Below are positions 29,104-37,500 of a stretch of DNA of 64,000 nt, piece after piece. The notes below the pieces were generated by a model. The model had not been told where the DNA came from and did not search any database. It saw only the letters and a list, made by a program, of their open reading frames with translations. Within the stretch, counting starts at the first letter, position 1, and every line of letters starts with the position of its first letter. This DNA is from Clostridioides sp. ES-S-0010-02 (GTDB lineage: Bacteria > Bacillota > Clostridia > Peptostreptococcales > Peptostreptococcaceae). The translations under genes and the position numbers were made by a program. The DNA is taken from positions 4,138,890 to 4,202,889 of the forward strand of contig CP067345.1 of NCBI GenBank assembly GCA_020641055.1. The letters run 5' to 3'.

Positions 29104-30120
29104 TCACACTTGTCCATTTATATTTAACTCAACAAGTTTTGTTAGAGTATGTACTGACACAAAGTCATATCTTGAGACATTTATGTATTCAATTTTTATA
29201 TTAAATTTCTCTTCCATTTTTCTTATTACACTGAAACAATTATGATCATTTAAACCAACTCTATTACTAAACAAATTATAATCATATATATCTTCACTCT
29301 TATTATCTATTTTTAATACTTCTTTCAAAGTTTCCTTTACACTTTTTAAAATATAATTATTACTGTCATATGGTTCAACTTTATTATCATAATATCTTTT
29401 ACTTGATAATAAGTCACTCTCAGACCATCTATTTTTTAATGCTAAAGATTCAAGTTCTTCATTCAAACCTTCCAATTCTATTTTGGGATATTTTGACATA
29501 ACCTTAGCTATTTTTCCTGTTAATCTAGCTGTAGCTTGGCTGTTGCTTTTCCCAAATAATTGATATGAGTTATTTAAACTACAACTTAAATAAGAATTGT
29601 TGTCTATTACACATTGTATGTCATAATCCTTATTGTACCAAAATGAATCCTTATTCTCTAAGATAAATCCTTTTACTCCTATTACATTATCAAATATACA
29701 TGGATAACTTGATTTATATCTATTTGCAAGTGAGCTTACTATTATTTTCCCATTTAAAAATAATTCTTTACATATACTATATAAATCACTTTGAAATTTA
29801 TTTTCCTTTATTGATAAGCTTAAATTTATCAACCTTATATCTGTTTTCAATATAAATTTTAATGCTTCTTCAAGAACTTGTATATTGCTTCTTCCTTGAC
29901 TATCCAATATTTTAATTGCAAATATATCTATATCTTTAAATTCTTTTTTTATTAGAGATGCACAAGCACTCCCATGACCATTATCATCACTGTATTCATC
30001 TCCAATTAATATATTTTTATCATTTAATATAAATGACCTTCCTCCAATTATATTTTCTTTTAAATAGTCATGTTTAATATCTATTCCAGTATCTAATATT
30101 GCTACTTTCACTCTGCTCAT
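29104..30120 (-). CDS. Subtilisin-family (S8) protease fused to an acyl-carrier-like domain
   Basis: A 338-aa protein. Residues 1 to about 215 form an S8 protease domain with Asp in VAILDTGIDIKHDYL, His in DDNGHGSACAS and Ser in KSNSQATARLTG near 193 (the usual GTSxAxP is altered). There is no signal peptide, so it acts in the cytosol. Residues about 262-333 follow the helix pattern of acyl/peptidyl carrier proteins (ETLKEVLKID, NRVGLNDHN, VIRKMEEKFNIKIEYINV, VHTLTKLVEL), but the phosphopantetheine serine is replaced (LNDHN instead of xDSL). It probably cleaves the precursor leader; the role of the carrier-like tail is unknown. It follows the ABC ATPase gene by 11 bases. Confidence 0.72.
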   Translation of the reverse strand: MSRVKVAILDTGIDIKHDYLKENIIGGRSFILNDKNILIGDEYSDDNGHGSACASLIKKEFKDIDIFAIKILDSQGRSNIQVLEEALKFILKTDIRLINLSLSIKENKFQSDLYSICKELFLNGKIIVSSLANRYKSSYPCIFDNVIGVKGFILENKDSFWYNKDYDIQCVIDNNSYLSCSLNNSYQLFGKSNSQATARLTGKIAKVMSKYPKIELEGLNEELESLALKNRWSESDLLSSKRYYDNKVEPYDSNNYILKSVKETLKEVLKIDNKSEDIYDYNLFSNRVGLNDHNCFSVIRKMEEKFNIKIEYINVSRYDFVSVHTLTKLVELNINGQV

Positions 30121-30131
30121 TGTAAAATCAC

Positions 30132-30797
30132 CTATTCTTTTATTTTCCCATCAATTATAGAAATAACTCTATCTGAAATTTTGGCAATATTATTATCATG
30201 AGTTACAAGAAGTAATGTTTTATTAAGCCTTTTAGTAGACATCTTTAAAAGATCTATAACTATATCGCTATTTTTACTGTCTAGATTTCCTGTAGGTTCA
30301 TCTGCTAATATAATGCTTGGAGATGTAGATAATGCTCGTCCTATAGCAACTCTTTGCTGTTGACCCCCAGATAACTGACTTGGAAGGGATTTCCTCTTAT
30401 CTTTAAGCCCAAGCATATCTATTAATTCGTTTATATAATTCTCATCAATTTTTTCTTTTCCCATTAACAGTGGAAGTTTAATATTTTCTTCAACTGTAAG
30501 TATTGGGATTAGATTATACTGTTGAAATACAAAACCAATTTTTTTCCTTCTATATTCTGACATAGTTATATCTGAAAATATATTTATATCCTTATTATCA
30601 ACAATTATTTTTCCAGAAGTAGCTCTCTCAATACCTCCTAATAAATAAAGCAATGTGCTTTTTCCACTTCCACTTGGACCCATTATTGATACAAATTCGC
30701 CTTTATCAATTTCAATATTTATATTTCTTAGAACTTCAACTCTTGATTCCTTTCTCCCATATATCTTGCACAAGTCTATTGTTTTTAATATATTCAT
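30132..30797 (-). CDS. ABC transporter ATP-binding protein (MacB/LolD type)
   Basis: A 221-aa ATPase with Walker A GPSGSGKST near residue 39, Q-loop FVFQQYNLIP near 90, signature LSGGQQQRVAIGRAL near 142 and Walker B IILADEPTGNLDS near 162. The length and motif set are those of MacB/LolD/BceA-type ATPases that pair with FtsX-like permeases. It lies 16 bases after such a permease gene. In a peptide operon such a pair often provides self-immunity or export (inference). Confidence 0.9.
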   Translation of the reverse strand: MNILKTIDLCKIYGRKESRVEVLRNINIEIDKGEFVSIMGPSGSGKSTLLYLLGGIERATSGKIIVDNKDINIFSDITMSEYRRKKIGFVFQQYNLIPILTVEENIKLPLLMGKEKIDENYINELIDMLGLKDKRKSLPSQLSGGQQQRVAIGRALSTSPSIILADEPTGNLDSKNSDIVIDLLKMSTKRLNKTLLLVTHDNNIAKISDRVISIIDGKIKE

Positions 30798-30813
30798 TTT
30801 TCCTCCTGTAACT

Positions 30814-33387
30814 TTATTCTACTCCATTTATACATTCAACCACACGTTTGCTTTTAATTTGCTTGAATTGCAAATGAGCAGTTACAGCTCCTATAATTAT
30901 ATTTACTGCTGTAATTAATATATAATCCCAATATAGTAGGCTAAATTCTATTCCTAAACTTGATACTCCACTATTGAGATATATTCTTTTCTGCAAAATA
31001 CATGATAATATAACGGTAACTAAACTTGACAATACTCCATAAGATATACCTTCATATACTATCATTTTATTTAAAATCTTTTGATTTGCTCCTATTGCTA
31101 TTAATATTCCAAATTCATTGATTCTTGAGATTATGCTATATCCTATATTATTTATCACATTTATAATAGTAATTATAAAAATTATAAATACTATTCCTGT
31201 ATTATAAATTTTGATTTTTTTATTTAATATCTCAACATCTTGTTTCTGCTTCACTATATTTGTCAATATTATTCTTTTAGCATTTGATTTTGATATGATT
31301 TTTGATATTTTATCTTCTATATTTTTATCATCTGCGCCTCTATCTAAGTTGATATTAACAGAATAATAATCATTTATACCTGTGCTAGCTTTAAATGTTT
31401 CCTGGTCGACAATAACATCCACGCTATTACTAGTTGTATTATACGCTTCATGCATATAATCATATGATACTATAGCTCCAACTTTAAATTGTTTATATAC
31501 ATATTCTGAATCGTAATCAGTTAATTTATAATACTTATCATCTATAATATTATCTTTCCTAAATTTTATACTAATTTCGTCACCAGGTTTTATATCTACA
31601 ACACTTTTTCCATTTACTTGTGGAACAGGATTTTTTCCATTTATTTGAGGGATATATACAATAGCCAAATTATTTTCTTTAATTTTATTTATATCTATAT
31701 TTCCTTCTATAATATAATCTTTCAATCTATTAAGAGCATTATCATTATATCCTCTAAAGTTGTTCTTTAAAATAGTCTCTTTTATTAATTTATCATTCAT
31801 CAAATACTCTTTTTTAGGAGTATCTTTATTATAATAATTTAAATCATTAAAATAATCTTTATTCAAAATTTTTATATTATTCATTATTAACTTTGAATAT
31901 GTAACTTGAGATGACTCTATATTTTTTACACCTTCAATTTTTTCTATCTCTTCTAAAATACTTTCATTTATTCCACTACTCTTATTATCATTGTATATAT
32001 TCATCATAAAATCAGAATTCATATGTAAATTAGAAAAATAAACTGGATATCTCTTCTCTTTTAGATACCCATTATAGTTCAATAGAACAAACATAGTTCC
32101 ACAAATACACATAGAAAGGATTATCATAAAAAAAGTTTTTTTATTTCTAAATATATTTTTAAGAGAAATTGCCTTAGAAAATTCTACAAACCTATTAAAG
32201 AAACTAAAACTAACAAAATTTCTTTCAAATACATTATCATTGCTTCTTTTTATCAAACTTATAATAGTATTGTTCATAATATTCCTACAAGTTAAAAAAG
32301 CTATTAATATTATAATAACTCCAATTGATAAGATTGATAAAATTATTATGTCTGCTGGAAAAATCAAACCTATTTTTATGATTTCACCATTTAATATAAA
32401 TTTTGTATTTATATTTTCACCTAATTTATAAAAAATTTTAGCTCCTAAATATCCTGTTATTATACCTATAGGTATCGAAATAAAATATAAAATTCTTAGT
32501 TCTTGTAATATAACTTTAAACATGCCATTTCTATTAGTTCCTATTGCTCTTAATACACCATATTCTCCCATTCTGTTATATATAGATATATTGAATATTC
32601 CATATATAACAATTCCACATATTAAACTTACTACTAAAACTATTTTAAACTTATTATAAATTTCTTTATTTTCTGATGTTTCTAAACCTATTAAATCATT
32701 ATGAGGTCTGATATTTTCCTTAGGGATGGAATTTTCTTTTGCTATTTTATTTATTTCATTGTTTATATCAATATTATTTTTAAATGCTATATATGTATTT
32801 ATTTTATCCATATTATACAAATCAAGTGGTAACATTAGTTCCATATTAGCAATTGCCTTATGACTCTCTCTATCTTTAATAATACCAACTATCTTGAATT
32901 TTTCTTTTTTAAATCCTTTTTTATCATCTTTAACTTTCAACTCAATTTCTTGATTAATGTCAGGTTTAATACTTAAATTTTTCAATACCCAACTTTCAGC
33001 AATCATTTCATTTTTTTTATTTGGAAATCTTCCTTTTATTATTTCGGAGTCGCTTTTTATATAATCTTCGTTTACTAAAGTGAGCTCAACTAATTGCTTT
33101 TCTTCTTTTGATGTTGAAGCATTGTATACTTTCAAACCCATGTTAGCTATATTAGCTTTATCTTCAATCCTTTTAATCTGTTTTTTATTCAAATCACTAA
33201 ATATTACATGATAAATTCCTTGAGTATACCTCATATTTTGTATTTCTGCATATCTTGTTGTCTCTAATAAACTTCCGATACCAACAATGAGAGCTATAGA
33301 AAGTATCATGCTTAGTACTATTGATATAGATCTTTTTCTATACATTTTTATATATTTTTTACTTAAATTAAAACAATCTTTATTCAT
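30814..33387 (-). CDS. FtsX-domain ABC permease with two large external domains
   Basis: An 857-aa membrane protein. One helix lies near residues 18-38, then a first external domain of about 200 residues. Three helices follow near 245-370 (first FtsX domain, with GEYGVLRAIGTNRNGM). Another helix near 415 precedes a second external domain of nearly 300 residues, and three C-terminal helices (second FtsX domain, with NEFGILIAIGANQKIL) end the protein. This is the 8-helix, two-domain layout of DUF214/LolC-type permeases. With the ATPase encoded next, it probably exports or expels a peptide. It begins about 108 bases after the precursor gene, beyond a stem-loop. Confidence 0.85.
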   Translation of the reverse strand: MNKDCFNLSKKYIKMYRKRSISIVLSMILSIALIVGIGSLLETTRYAEIQNMRYTQGIYHVIFSDLNKKQIKRIEDKANIANMGLKVYNASTSKEEKQLVELTLVNEDYIKSDSEIIKGRFPNKKNEMIAESWVLKNLSIKPDINQEIELKVKDDKKGFKKEKFKIVGIIKDRESHKAIANMELMLPLDLYNMDKINTYIAFKNNIDINNEINKIAKENSIPKENIRPHNDLIGLETSENKEIYNKFKIVLVVSLICGIVIYGIFNISIYNRMGEYGVLRAIGTNRNGMFKVILQELRILYFISIPIGIITGYLGAKIFYKLGENINTKFILNGEIIKIGLIFPADIIILSILSIGVIIILIAFLTCRNIMNNTIISLIKRSNDNVFERNFVSFSFFNRFVEFSKAISLKNIFRNKKTFFMIILSMCICGTMFVLLNYNGYLKEKRYPVYFSNLHMNSDFMMNIYNDNKSSGINESILEEIEKIEGVKNIESSQVTYSKLIMNNIKILNKDYFNDLNYYNKDTPKKEYLMNDKLIKETILKNNFRGYNDNALNRLKDYIIEGNIDINKIKENNLAIVYIPQINGKNPVPQVNGKSVVDIKPGDEISIKFRKDNIIDDKYYKLTDYDSEYVYKQFKVGAIVSYDYMHEAYNTTSNSVDVIVDQETFKASTGINDYYSVNINLDRGADDKNIEDKISKIISKSNAKRIILTNIVKQKQDVEILNKKIKIYNTGIVFIIFIITIINVINNIGYSIISRINEFGILIAIGANQKILNKMIVYEGISYGVLSSLVTVILSCILQKRIYLNSGVSSLGIEFSLLYWDYILITAVNIIIGAVTAHLQFKQIKSKRVVECINGVE

Positions 33388-33442
33388 TCAGCATCATGTC
33401 CTCCTTATGTCTCATATAATTAATATCATTTTGCATTTGATA

Positions 33443-33477
33443 AAAGTAATCATCTTATATAAAGATGATTACTTTTG
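33443..33477 (-). terminator. Intra-operon stem-loop after the precursor peptide gene
   Basis: A perfect 15-bp inverted repeat (AAAAGTAATCATCTT / AAGATGATTACTTTT) with a five-base loop. It lies 18 bases past the precursor stop and 56 before the permease start. On the minus strand it is followed only by a weak U-tract (TTTTATC). It probably acts as a partial terminator or as 3'-end protection, raising precursor mRNA over the downstream transporter genes. Confidence 0.7.
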
Positions 33478-33494
33478 TCATTTAAAATTTAATT

Positions 33495-33659
33495 TTACCA
33501 ATATTGACTTCCAAAATATGCTGGTTTATCGTCAGCTGTACAGTCATCCCAACAAGGTGCATAATAATTACCATCTGGATCTGCTTGTGTTGAGCAATCT
33601 CTACTTTGAGATAAAACTTCTACCTCTTGTTTGTCCTGTATTTTTTCTACCTTTAACAT
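33495..33659 (-). CDS. Putative RiPP precursor peptide (54 aa)
   Basis: A small gene between the second radical SAM gene and the transporter genes. A GGGGG box lies eight bases from ATG 33659; an ATG two codons upstream is too close to it. The 54-aa product has a polar leader-like start (MLKVEKIQDKQEVEVLSQS) and a C-terminal part with three cysteines (residues 22, 36 and 40) and seven aromatic residues. The middle holds NYYAPCWDDCTADD and the end is PAYFGSQYW. It fits a precursor of a thioether-linked or cyclophane-linked peptide made by the neighbouring radical SAM enzymes. I do not recognise the family. Position, size and composition support it; no homology is claimed. Confidence 0.72.
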   Translation of the reverse strand: MLKVEKIQDKQEVEVLSQSRDCSTQADPDGNYYAPCWDDCTADDKPAYFGSQYW

Positions 33660-33738
33660 ATACATTTCCCCCTTTTATAAATTTATAATTTATCTTAAAA
33701 TACTATGTGTATTTCAAAATCATAGCTATCAAATTTAT

Positions 33739-34758
33739 CTATATAAAGATATTTTTTATATTAAATTTATATCTCATTTTCTCCATAGCACATTGCATAG
33801 GAGGTGGTAAAAGATAATCTCCTGTAATTATTTTATTAATTATCTTACATCTAGCTCCATCACAGTACTGGTATAAATCGCATCCATTACACTCTGGATT
33901 TATCTTTTTAGAATAGCTCAATATTTTTTCTAGTTTATTTTCGTCCATCCCATCCTTCAAATTCCCTATACAAAATTCATTAATACCAACTGATAAAATA
34001 CAAGGATATAAGTTTCCATCAGGATCTATATCAAAGCCTGACCTTCCTCCAACACAACAGCTTTTTTTAAAGTGTAAATCTTTATCAAGTATACTGACCA
34101 CTACATTTTCTTTGTGTTCTAAATATTCTTTCAATTTTTTAACTTGAGCTTGTAATATATATAATGATTCCTCATCCCAATTTTTATCAAATAAATTTGG
34201 AGCTGGCACTATACATTTAAAGCCACCTTCAATCAGAAATTTAACATCTTCATATAAAGTTCTAACACTTTTACTATCAAATGTAGTTCTTATTCTCATA
34301 TTAGGAATATATTTAAGTATTTCATTTGCATTTCTTAATACTATATGATGAGTTCCATTCCCATTTTTAAACTGTCTGTTCATATCATGTGTTTCCCTAG
34401 CTCCATCAATGCTGAAAGTTATATTTTTAATATCTTTTATAATAAACTCTTTTATTTTTCTATTCATAATTGTTCCATTTGTAGTAGTTGCAAATGAAAT
34501 ATTTATACGGTTTTCATCCACTTGTCTTCTAAAACAATTTACTATATATTCAATTATTTCAAATGCTAAAAATGGTTCTCCTCCATGTATTGAAACTATT
34601 AATTCATTTGTATTTAATTTTTTAATGTAGTTCAACGTATAATTTATAGCCTTATCAATAACATTTTTAGACATGTATTTTTTAGCTTTATCCTGGCCCT
34701 CATAGCAATAATTACACTTCAAATTACAGTCATTAGTTACCCAAAATTTAACTATCAC
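33739..34758 (-). CDS. Radical SAM/SPASM peptide maturase 2
   Basis: A 339-aa radical SAM enzyme with the cluster motif CNLKCNYC (cysteines at residues 11, 15 and 18), GGEPFLAFEII near 62, and a C-terminal SPASM domain with CCVGG, GNLYPC, then CNGCDLYQYCDGARC near 287-301. I chose GTG 34758, which has a GGAGAGAAGG box six bases upstream and overlaps the stop of the previous gene by 11 bases. An in-frame ATG at 34836 lies inside that gene and has no ribosome binding site. It lacks its own recognition domain, so it may depend on that of enzyme 1. SPASM enzymes of this kind form thioether or carbon-carbon bonds in peptides. Confidence 0.85.
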   Translation of the reverse strand: MIVKFWVTNDCNLKCNYCYEGQDKAKKYMSKNVIDKAINYTLNYIKKLNTNELIVSIHGGEPFLAFEIIEYIVNCFRRQVDENRINISFATTTNGTIMNRKIKEFIIKDIKNITFSIDGARETHDMNRQFKNGNGTHHIVLRNANEILKYIPNMRIRTTFDSKSVRTLYEDVKFLIEGGFKCIVPAPNLFDKNWDEESLYILQAQVKKLKEYLEHKENVVVSILDKDLHFKKSCCVGGRSGFDIDPDGNLYPCILSVGINEFCIGNLKDGMDENKLEKILSYSKKINPECNGCDLYQYCDGARCKIINKIITGDYLLPPPMQCAMEKMRYKFNIKNIFI

Positions 34759-35992
34759 AACAAACCTTCTCTCCCCAAATTTCTTCAAATAATATTGGTC
34801 TGATTTTTTTACACCTTTTTTCAAAAACTCTTTCATTCTTAATTATTCTTTTAAATTCAGACATACAAGACCAGCAAAATAAACTAACTTCACAATTAAT
34901 ACAGTTTGATTGACTAATGTTATACAATTTGCTATTATCATATTTATTAGTTGTATCTTCTAAATTTTTGATTTCATTTAAATTACCTAGTCTATATTCT
35001 GACTTCATAAAAGATGGACAAGGATATATATCTCCATTGTATGTTATGAAAACTTCTCTTTTAGCTGCAGCGCAACTGAAAAATTTAATAGGTCTTCTGC
35101 TTTCTCTCTTTAAAAATTTGTCTGGAATCTTAAATTCTGAATCATTAGTTGTCAAAAATATTTCCTTACTATCTTTACCTCTTCCAATACTCATAAATCT
35201 TCTTATAATAGCTTTTGTTTTTAGTTTATCGCTTAATTCTCTGAACTTCTCTTCTATGTATTCATTTTTATCACCTGTTACTATAGATAAACTTATTTGA
35301 TGAAATCCATTGTTTTGTAGAAGTTTTACACTTTCAATAACCTTGTTAAAAATACCTTTTCCTCTTATAATTGAACATGTTTTTTCATCATATCCATCTA
35401 AACTTATATCAATTTGAGATGCACATTCAGCTAATATTTCTACATTTTCATTATTTATAAGAGTCCCATTAGTTGATATTATTATTTTTCCTTTGTAATG
35501 ATCTTTTAAATATTTTAATAGTTCTATGAAATCATTTCTAATCATAGGCTCCCCACCACTTAACATTATTCTTTCTGGATTCCATAAAATTAATTTGTCT
35601 AATATATCTTTCAATTCAGAAGTTGTTAAGTCTTCCTTTGTACTATTTTTCATACTATCTGCATCTATTCCACAATGGATACAATTTAAATTACATTTAT
35701 GTGTCATCTCAACTGAAGCTATTTTATTAGTGAACTCTGGTTTATTTTTTCCATCATCAAGTATTCCCATAAAAATTAGCTTTTTATATAGATTTTCAAT
35801 ATAATTCTTGTCCTCATCATCATACAGATTTAATTTTAATTCTTCTAATGAGATTTTATTCTCTATAGATGAATCCAATATATTGAAAACTTCTTGTGAT
35901 ATCCTTATCCATTGACCAGTTTTTGTATTCCCTAATACAACTTTATTGTTATATATAATTTTTTTACTATACTGACTAAATTCATATGTCAT
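34748..35992 (-). CDS. Radical SAM/SPASM peptide maturase 1 with N-terminal PqqD-like recognition domain
   Basis: A 414-aa protein. Residues 1 to about 80 resemble a RiPP recognition element of the PqqD type (GQWIRISQEVFNILDS, then ISLEELKLNLY). The radical SAM core has CNLNCIHCG near residues 99-107 and LSGGEPMIRNDF near 142. The C-terminal SPASM region has SCAAAKREVFITYNGDIYPCP near 300 and CINCEVSLFCWSC near 365. The domain order is that of sactipeptide and related maturases. An AAAGGGTG box precedes the ATG. It is the first intact gene of the operon and follows the decayed agr locus. Confidence 0.87.
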   Translation of the reverse strand: MTYEFSQYSKKIIYNNKVVLGNTKTGQWIRISQEVFNILDSSIENKISLEELKLNLYDDEDKNYIENLYKKLIFMGILDDGKNKPEFTNKIASVEMTHKCNLNCIHCGIDADSMKNSTKEDLTTSELKDILDKLILWNPERIMLSGGEPMIRNDFIELLKYLKDHYKGKIIISTNGTLINNENVEILAECASQIDISLDGYDEKTCSIIRGKGIFNKVIESVKLLQNNGFHQISLSIVTGDKNEYIEEKFRELSDKLKTKAIIRRFMSIGRGKDSKEIFLTTNDSEFKIPDKFLKRESRRPIKFFSCAAAKREVFITYNGDIYPCPSFMKSEYRLGNLNEIKNLEDTTNKYDNSKLYNISQSNCINCEVSLFCWSCMSEFKRIIKNERVFEKRCKKIRPILFEEIWGEKVCCDS

Positions 35993-36182
35993 AATATCAC
36001 CCTTTCAATAATTTAAAATTTTTTAAACTTATAAATGTTTGTTGGTACTTTTGATTGATATAATGTCTAAGCACAAGTTGAATTTGCTGATAGAAATATA
36101 ATTTTGCCACTGCTAATTTACCAATATTTCTTATATATCATATTTGATAATTTTTTCATACTTTAAAATTCTCCACATTACT

Positions 36183-36404
36183 TTAAATGCCTAAGATTAA
36201 CATTATAAAAATCCACATTATTGCTGATGATATATAAAAAGAATATTTATAAATTCGCTTTATATTTATACCTACAATAATAAAAAATAAAGATACAACC
36301 AATACATAAGTGCAAATTTTACAATTCTCATCGTTTATTGAGTTATTATAAAGCAAAATAGATGTTATCTTTTCAGCACATAATTTAATATTTTTTCTTC
36401 TCAA
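36183..36404 (-). pseudogene. Truncated AgrB-like protein
   Basis: An open frame of 73 codons from a TTG start. Residues 1-50 (CAEKITSILLYNNSINDEN, then a helix) resemble the N-terminus of AgrB. The next 23 residues (IYKYSFYISSAIMWIFIM) resemble its last helix. The central part with the catalytic histidine and cysteine, about 110 residues, is missing. It is downstream of broken agrA and agrC remnants, matching an agrA-agrC-agrB order. I infer a deletion derivative with no activity. No agrD precursor was found. Confidence 0.6.
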
Positions 36405-36477
36405 TTAAATTATTTTTATGCTTAAAAGATAACATCTATTATTAACTATTTCAATATCTATGCCCTAACAGGTCAAT

Positions 36478-36876
36478 TTAAAGCCCCAACAGGTATTTTT
36501 CTACATATTTTTTAACAGATTTTTCTACACTGTTTATACCTATTCCATGTGCAAACTCTTTTTTTTATTTCTTTTTGTATACTATCATCATCTATTTTTT
36601 TACATGCTTCTATTGCATTGTCACTTATATTAGAAATATTAAACTAACAATAATTCTCATAAATAATTTTATATTTATAGAAGTACTTATAACATTTGAC
36701 ATGTTCACATAATTAAAAATAGCGCACAAAGACATAAGTATTAAAAAGGAAATTAGTACAAACATTTTGTTTTTCTAATGTAAAAAATTTCATCTAATAA
36801 AAATTTAAATACCAAACATTCTATTACTATTGTCAAAATATCTATTGTATTGTCAGAATAAGTCATTCTCTAACAT
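36478..36876 (-). pseudogene. Decayed AgrC-like sensor histidine kinase
   Basis: Starts with a GGAGGA box and ATG 36876 but is broken by stops and frameshifts. Recognisable pieces in order are a first membrane helix (ILTIVIECLVFKFLLD), two further hydrophobic stretches, the kinase N-box SDNAIEACKKIDDD, and the G-box segment AHGIGINSVEKSVKKYVEKY, ending at TAA 36478. Both ATP-binding boxes are typical of the AgrC/HATPase_c_5 type. Only about 130 codons remain of a usual 430. The dimerisation histidine region is gone. Confidence 0.7.
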
Positions 36877-36919
36877 AGCGTCTCCTCCAATACATAAGAT
36901 AACTTATCTTTTAATTTCT

Positions 36920-37277
36920 TTAATTATGCTTACTTACAGGTATATTATCACTATAAATTGAAATCACACCTTTTTTTAAATACTCAATCTGCTTTAGATT
37001 GACTAAAAAGCTTTTATGACATCTAAAAAAATTATGAGTTTCTAATTCTAGCTCCATTTTCCAATACTTTTCCTAATCTTGTAGTCCTTATATCTAGTAT
37101 GTATTGTTAAATTTTTTCTATCAATTTCTATGTATGTGTTATATCATTAATAAAAATTTTATTTATTTCTCCATTATTTGTAACTACTATAAATTTTTGC
37201 AAATTCTCTCTTATCTTTTTAAGACAATTTAAAAGATAAGTCTCTAGTTCATCATCACATATAACTATTTTATACAT
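36920..37277 (-). pseudogene. Decayed AgrA-like LytTR response regulator
   Basis: AAGGGGAGAG and ATG 37277 open a frame reading MYKIVICDDELETYLLNCLK, a receiver-domain start. It then jumps, by loss of about 110 residues, to the LytTR DNA-binding domain. The rest runs through three frames: KFIVVTNNGEINKIFINDI, then YIEIDRKNLTIHTRYKDYK, then THNFFRCHKSFLVNLKQIEYL, ending VSKHN at TAA 36920. At least two frameshifts and one large deletion make it non-functional. It is adjacent to agrC and agrB remnants and was probably the regulator of that locus, possibly of the RiPP operon too. Confidence 0.75.
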
Positions 37278-37393
37278 AAAAAGTTTCTCTCCCCTTATTT
37301 CAATCTATAAACTAATCTTAATAATAATTATGCACAAATTATATATACTTTTTTAAATTTAAGTTATTCTATATCATAAATATTTTTCAAAAC

Positions 37394-37467
37394 AAAAATG
37401 CTATCTAATAACGTTAAAAATTTAAGTATCCATTTAAATTTTTTGCTTAATGTTAAAAATATAGCAT
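37394..37467 (-). terminator. Terminator after the FmdE-family gene
   Basis: ATGCTAT pairs with ATAGCAT around an inner AAATTTAA/TTAAATTT hairpin. On the minus strand it is followed by TTTTTGTTTT. It lies 34 bases past the stop at 37501 and separates fmdE from the decayed agr locus. Confidence 0.65.
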
Positions 37468-37500
37468 CTTATCTTTTATACATAATTTTAAATTTTTTTA

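Noticed and set aside
33287-33688. 133-codon plus-strand frame covering the precursor gene
   Set aside because: No ribosome binding site, low-complexity product, and it overlaps the better-supported precursor and the permease start on the other strand.
36400-36480. Possible agrD precursor between the agrC and agrB remnants
   Set aside because: No short frame with a thiolactone-type cysteine motif and charged tail could be read; only stops and the end of agrC remain.
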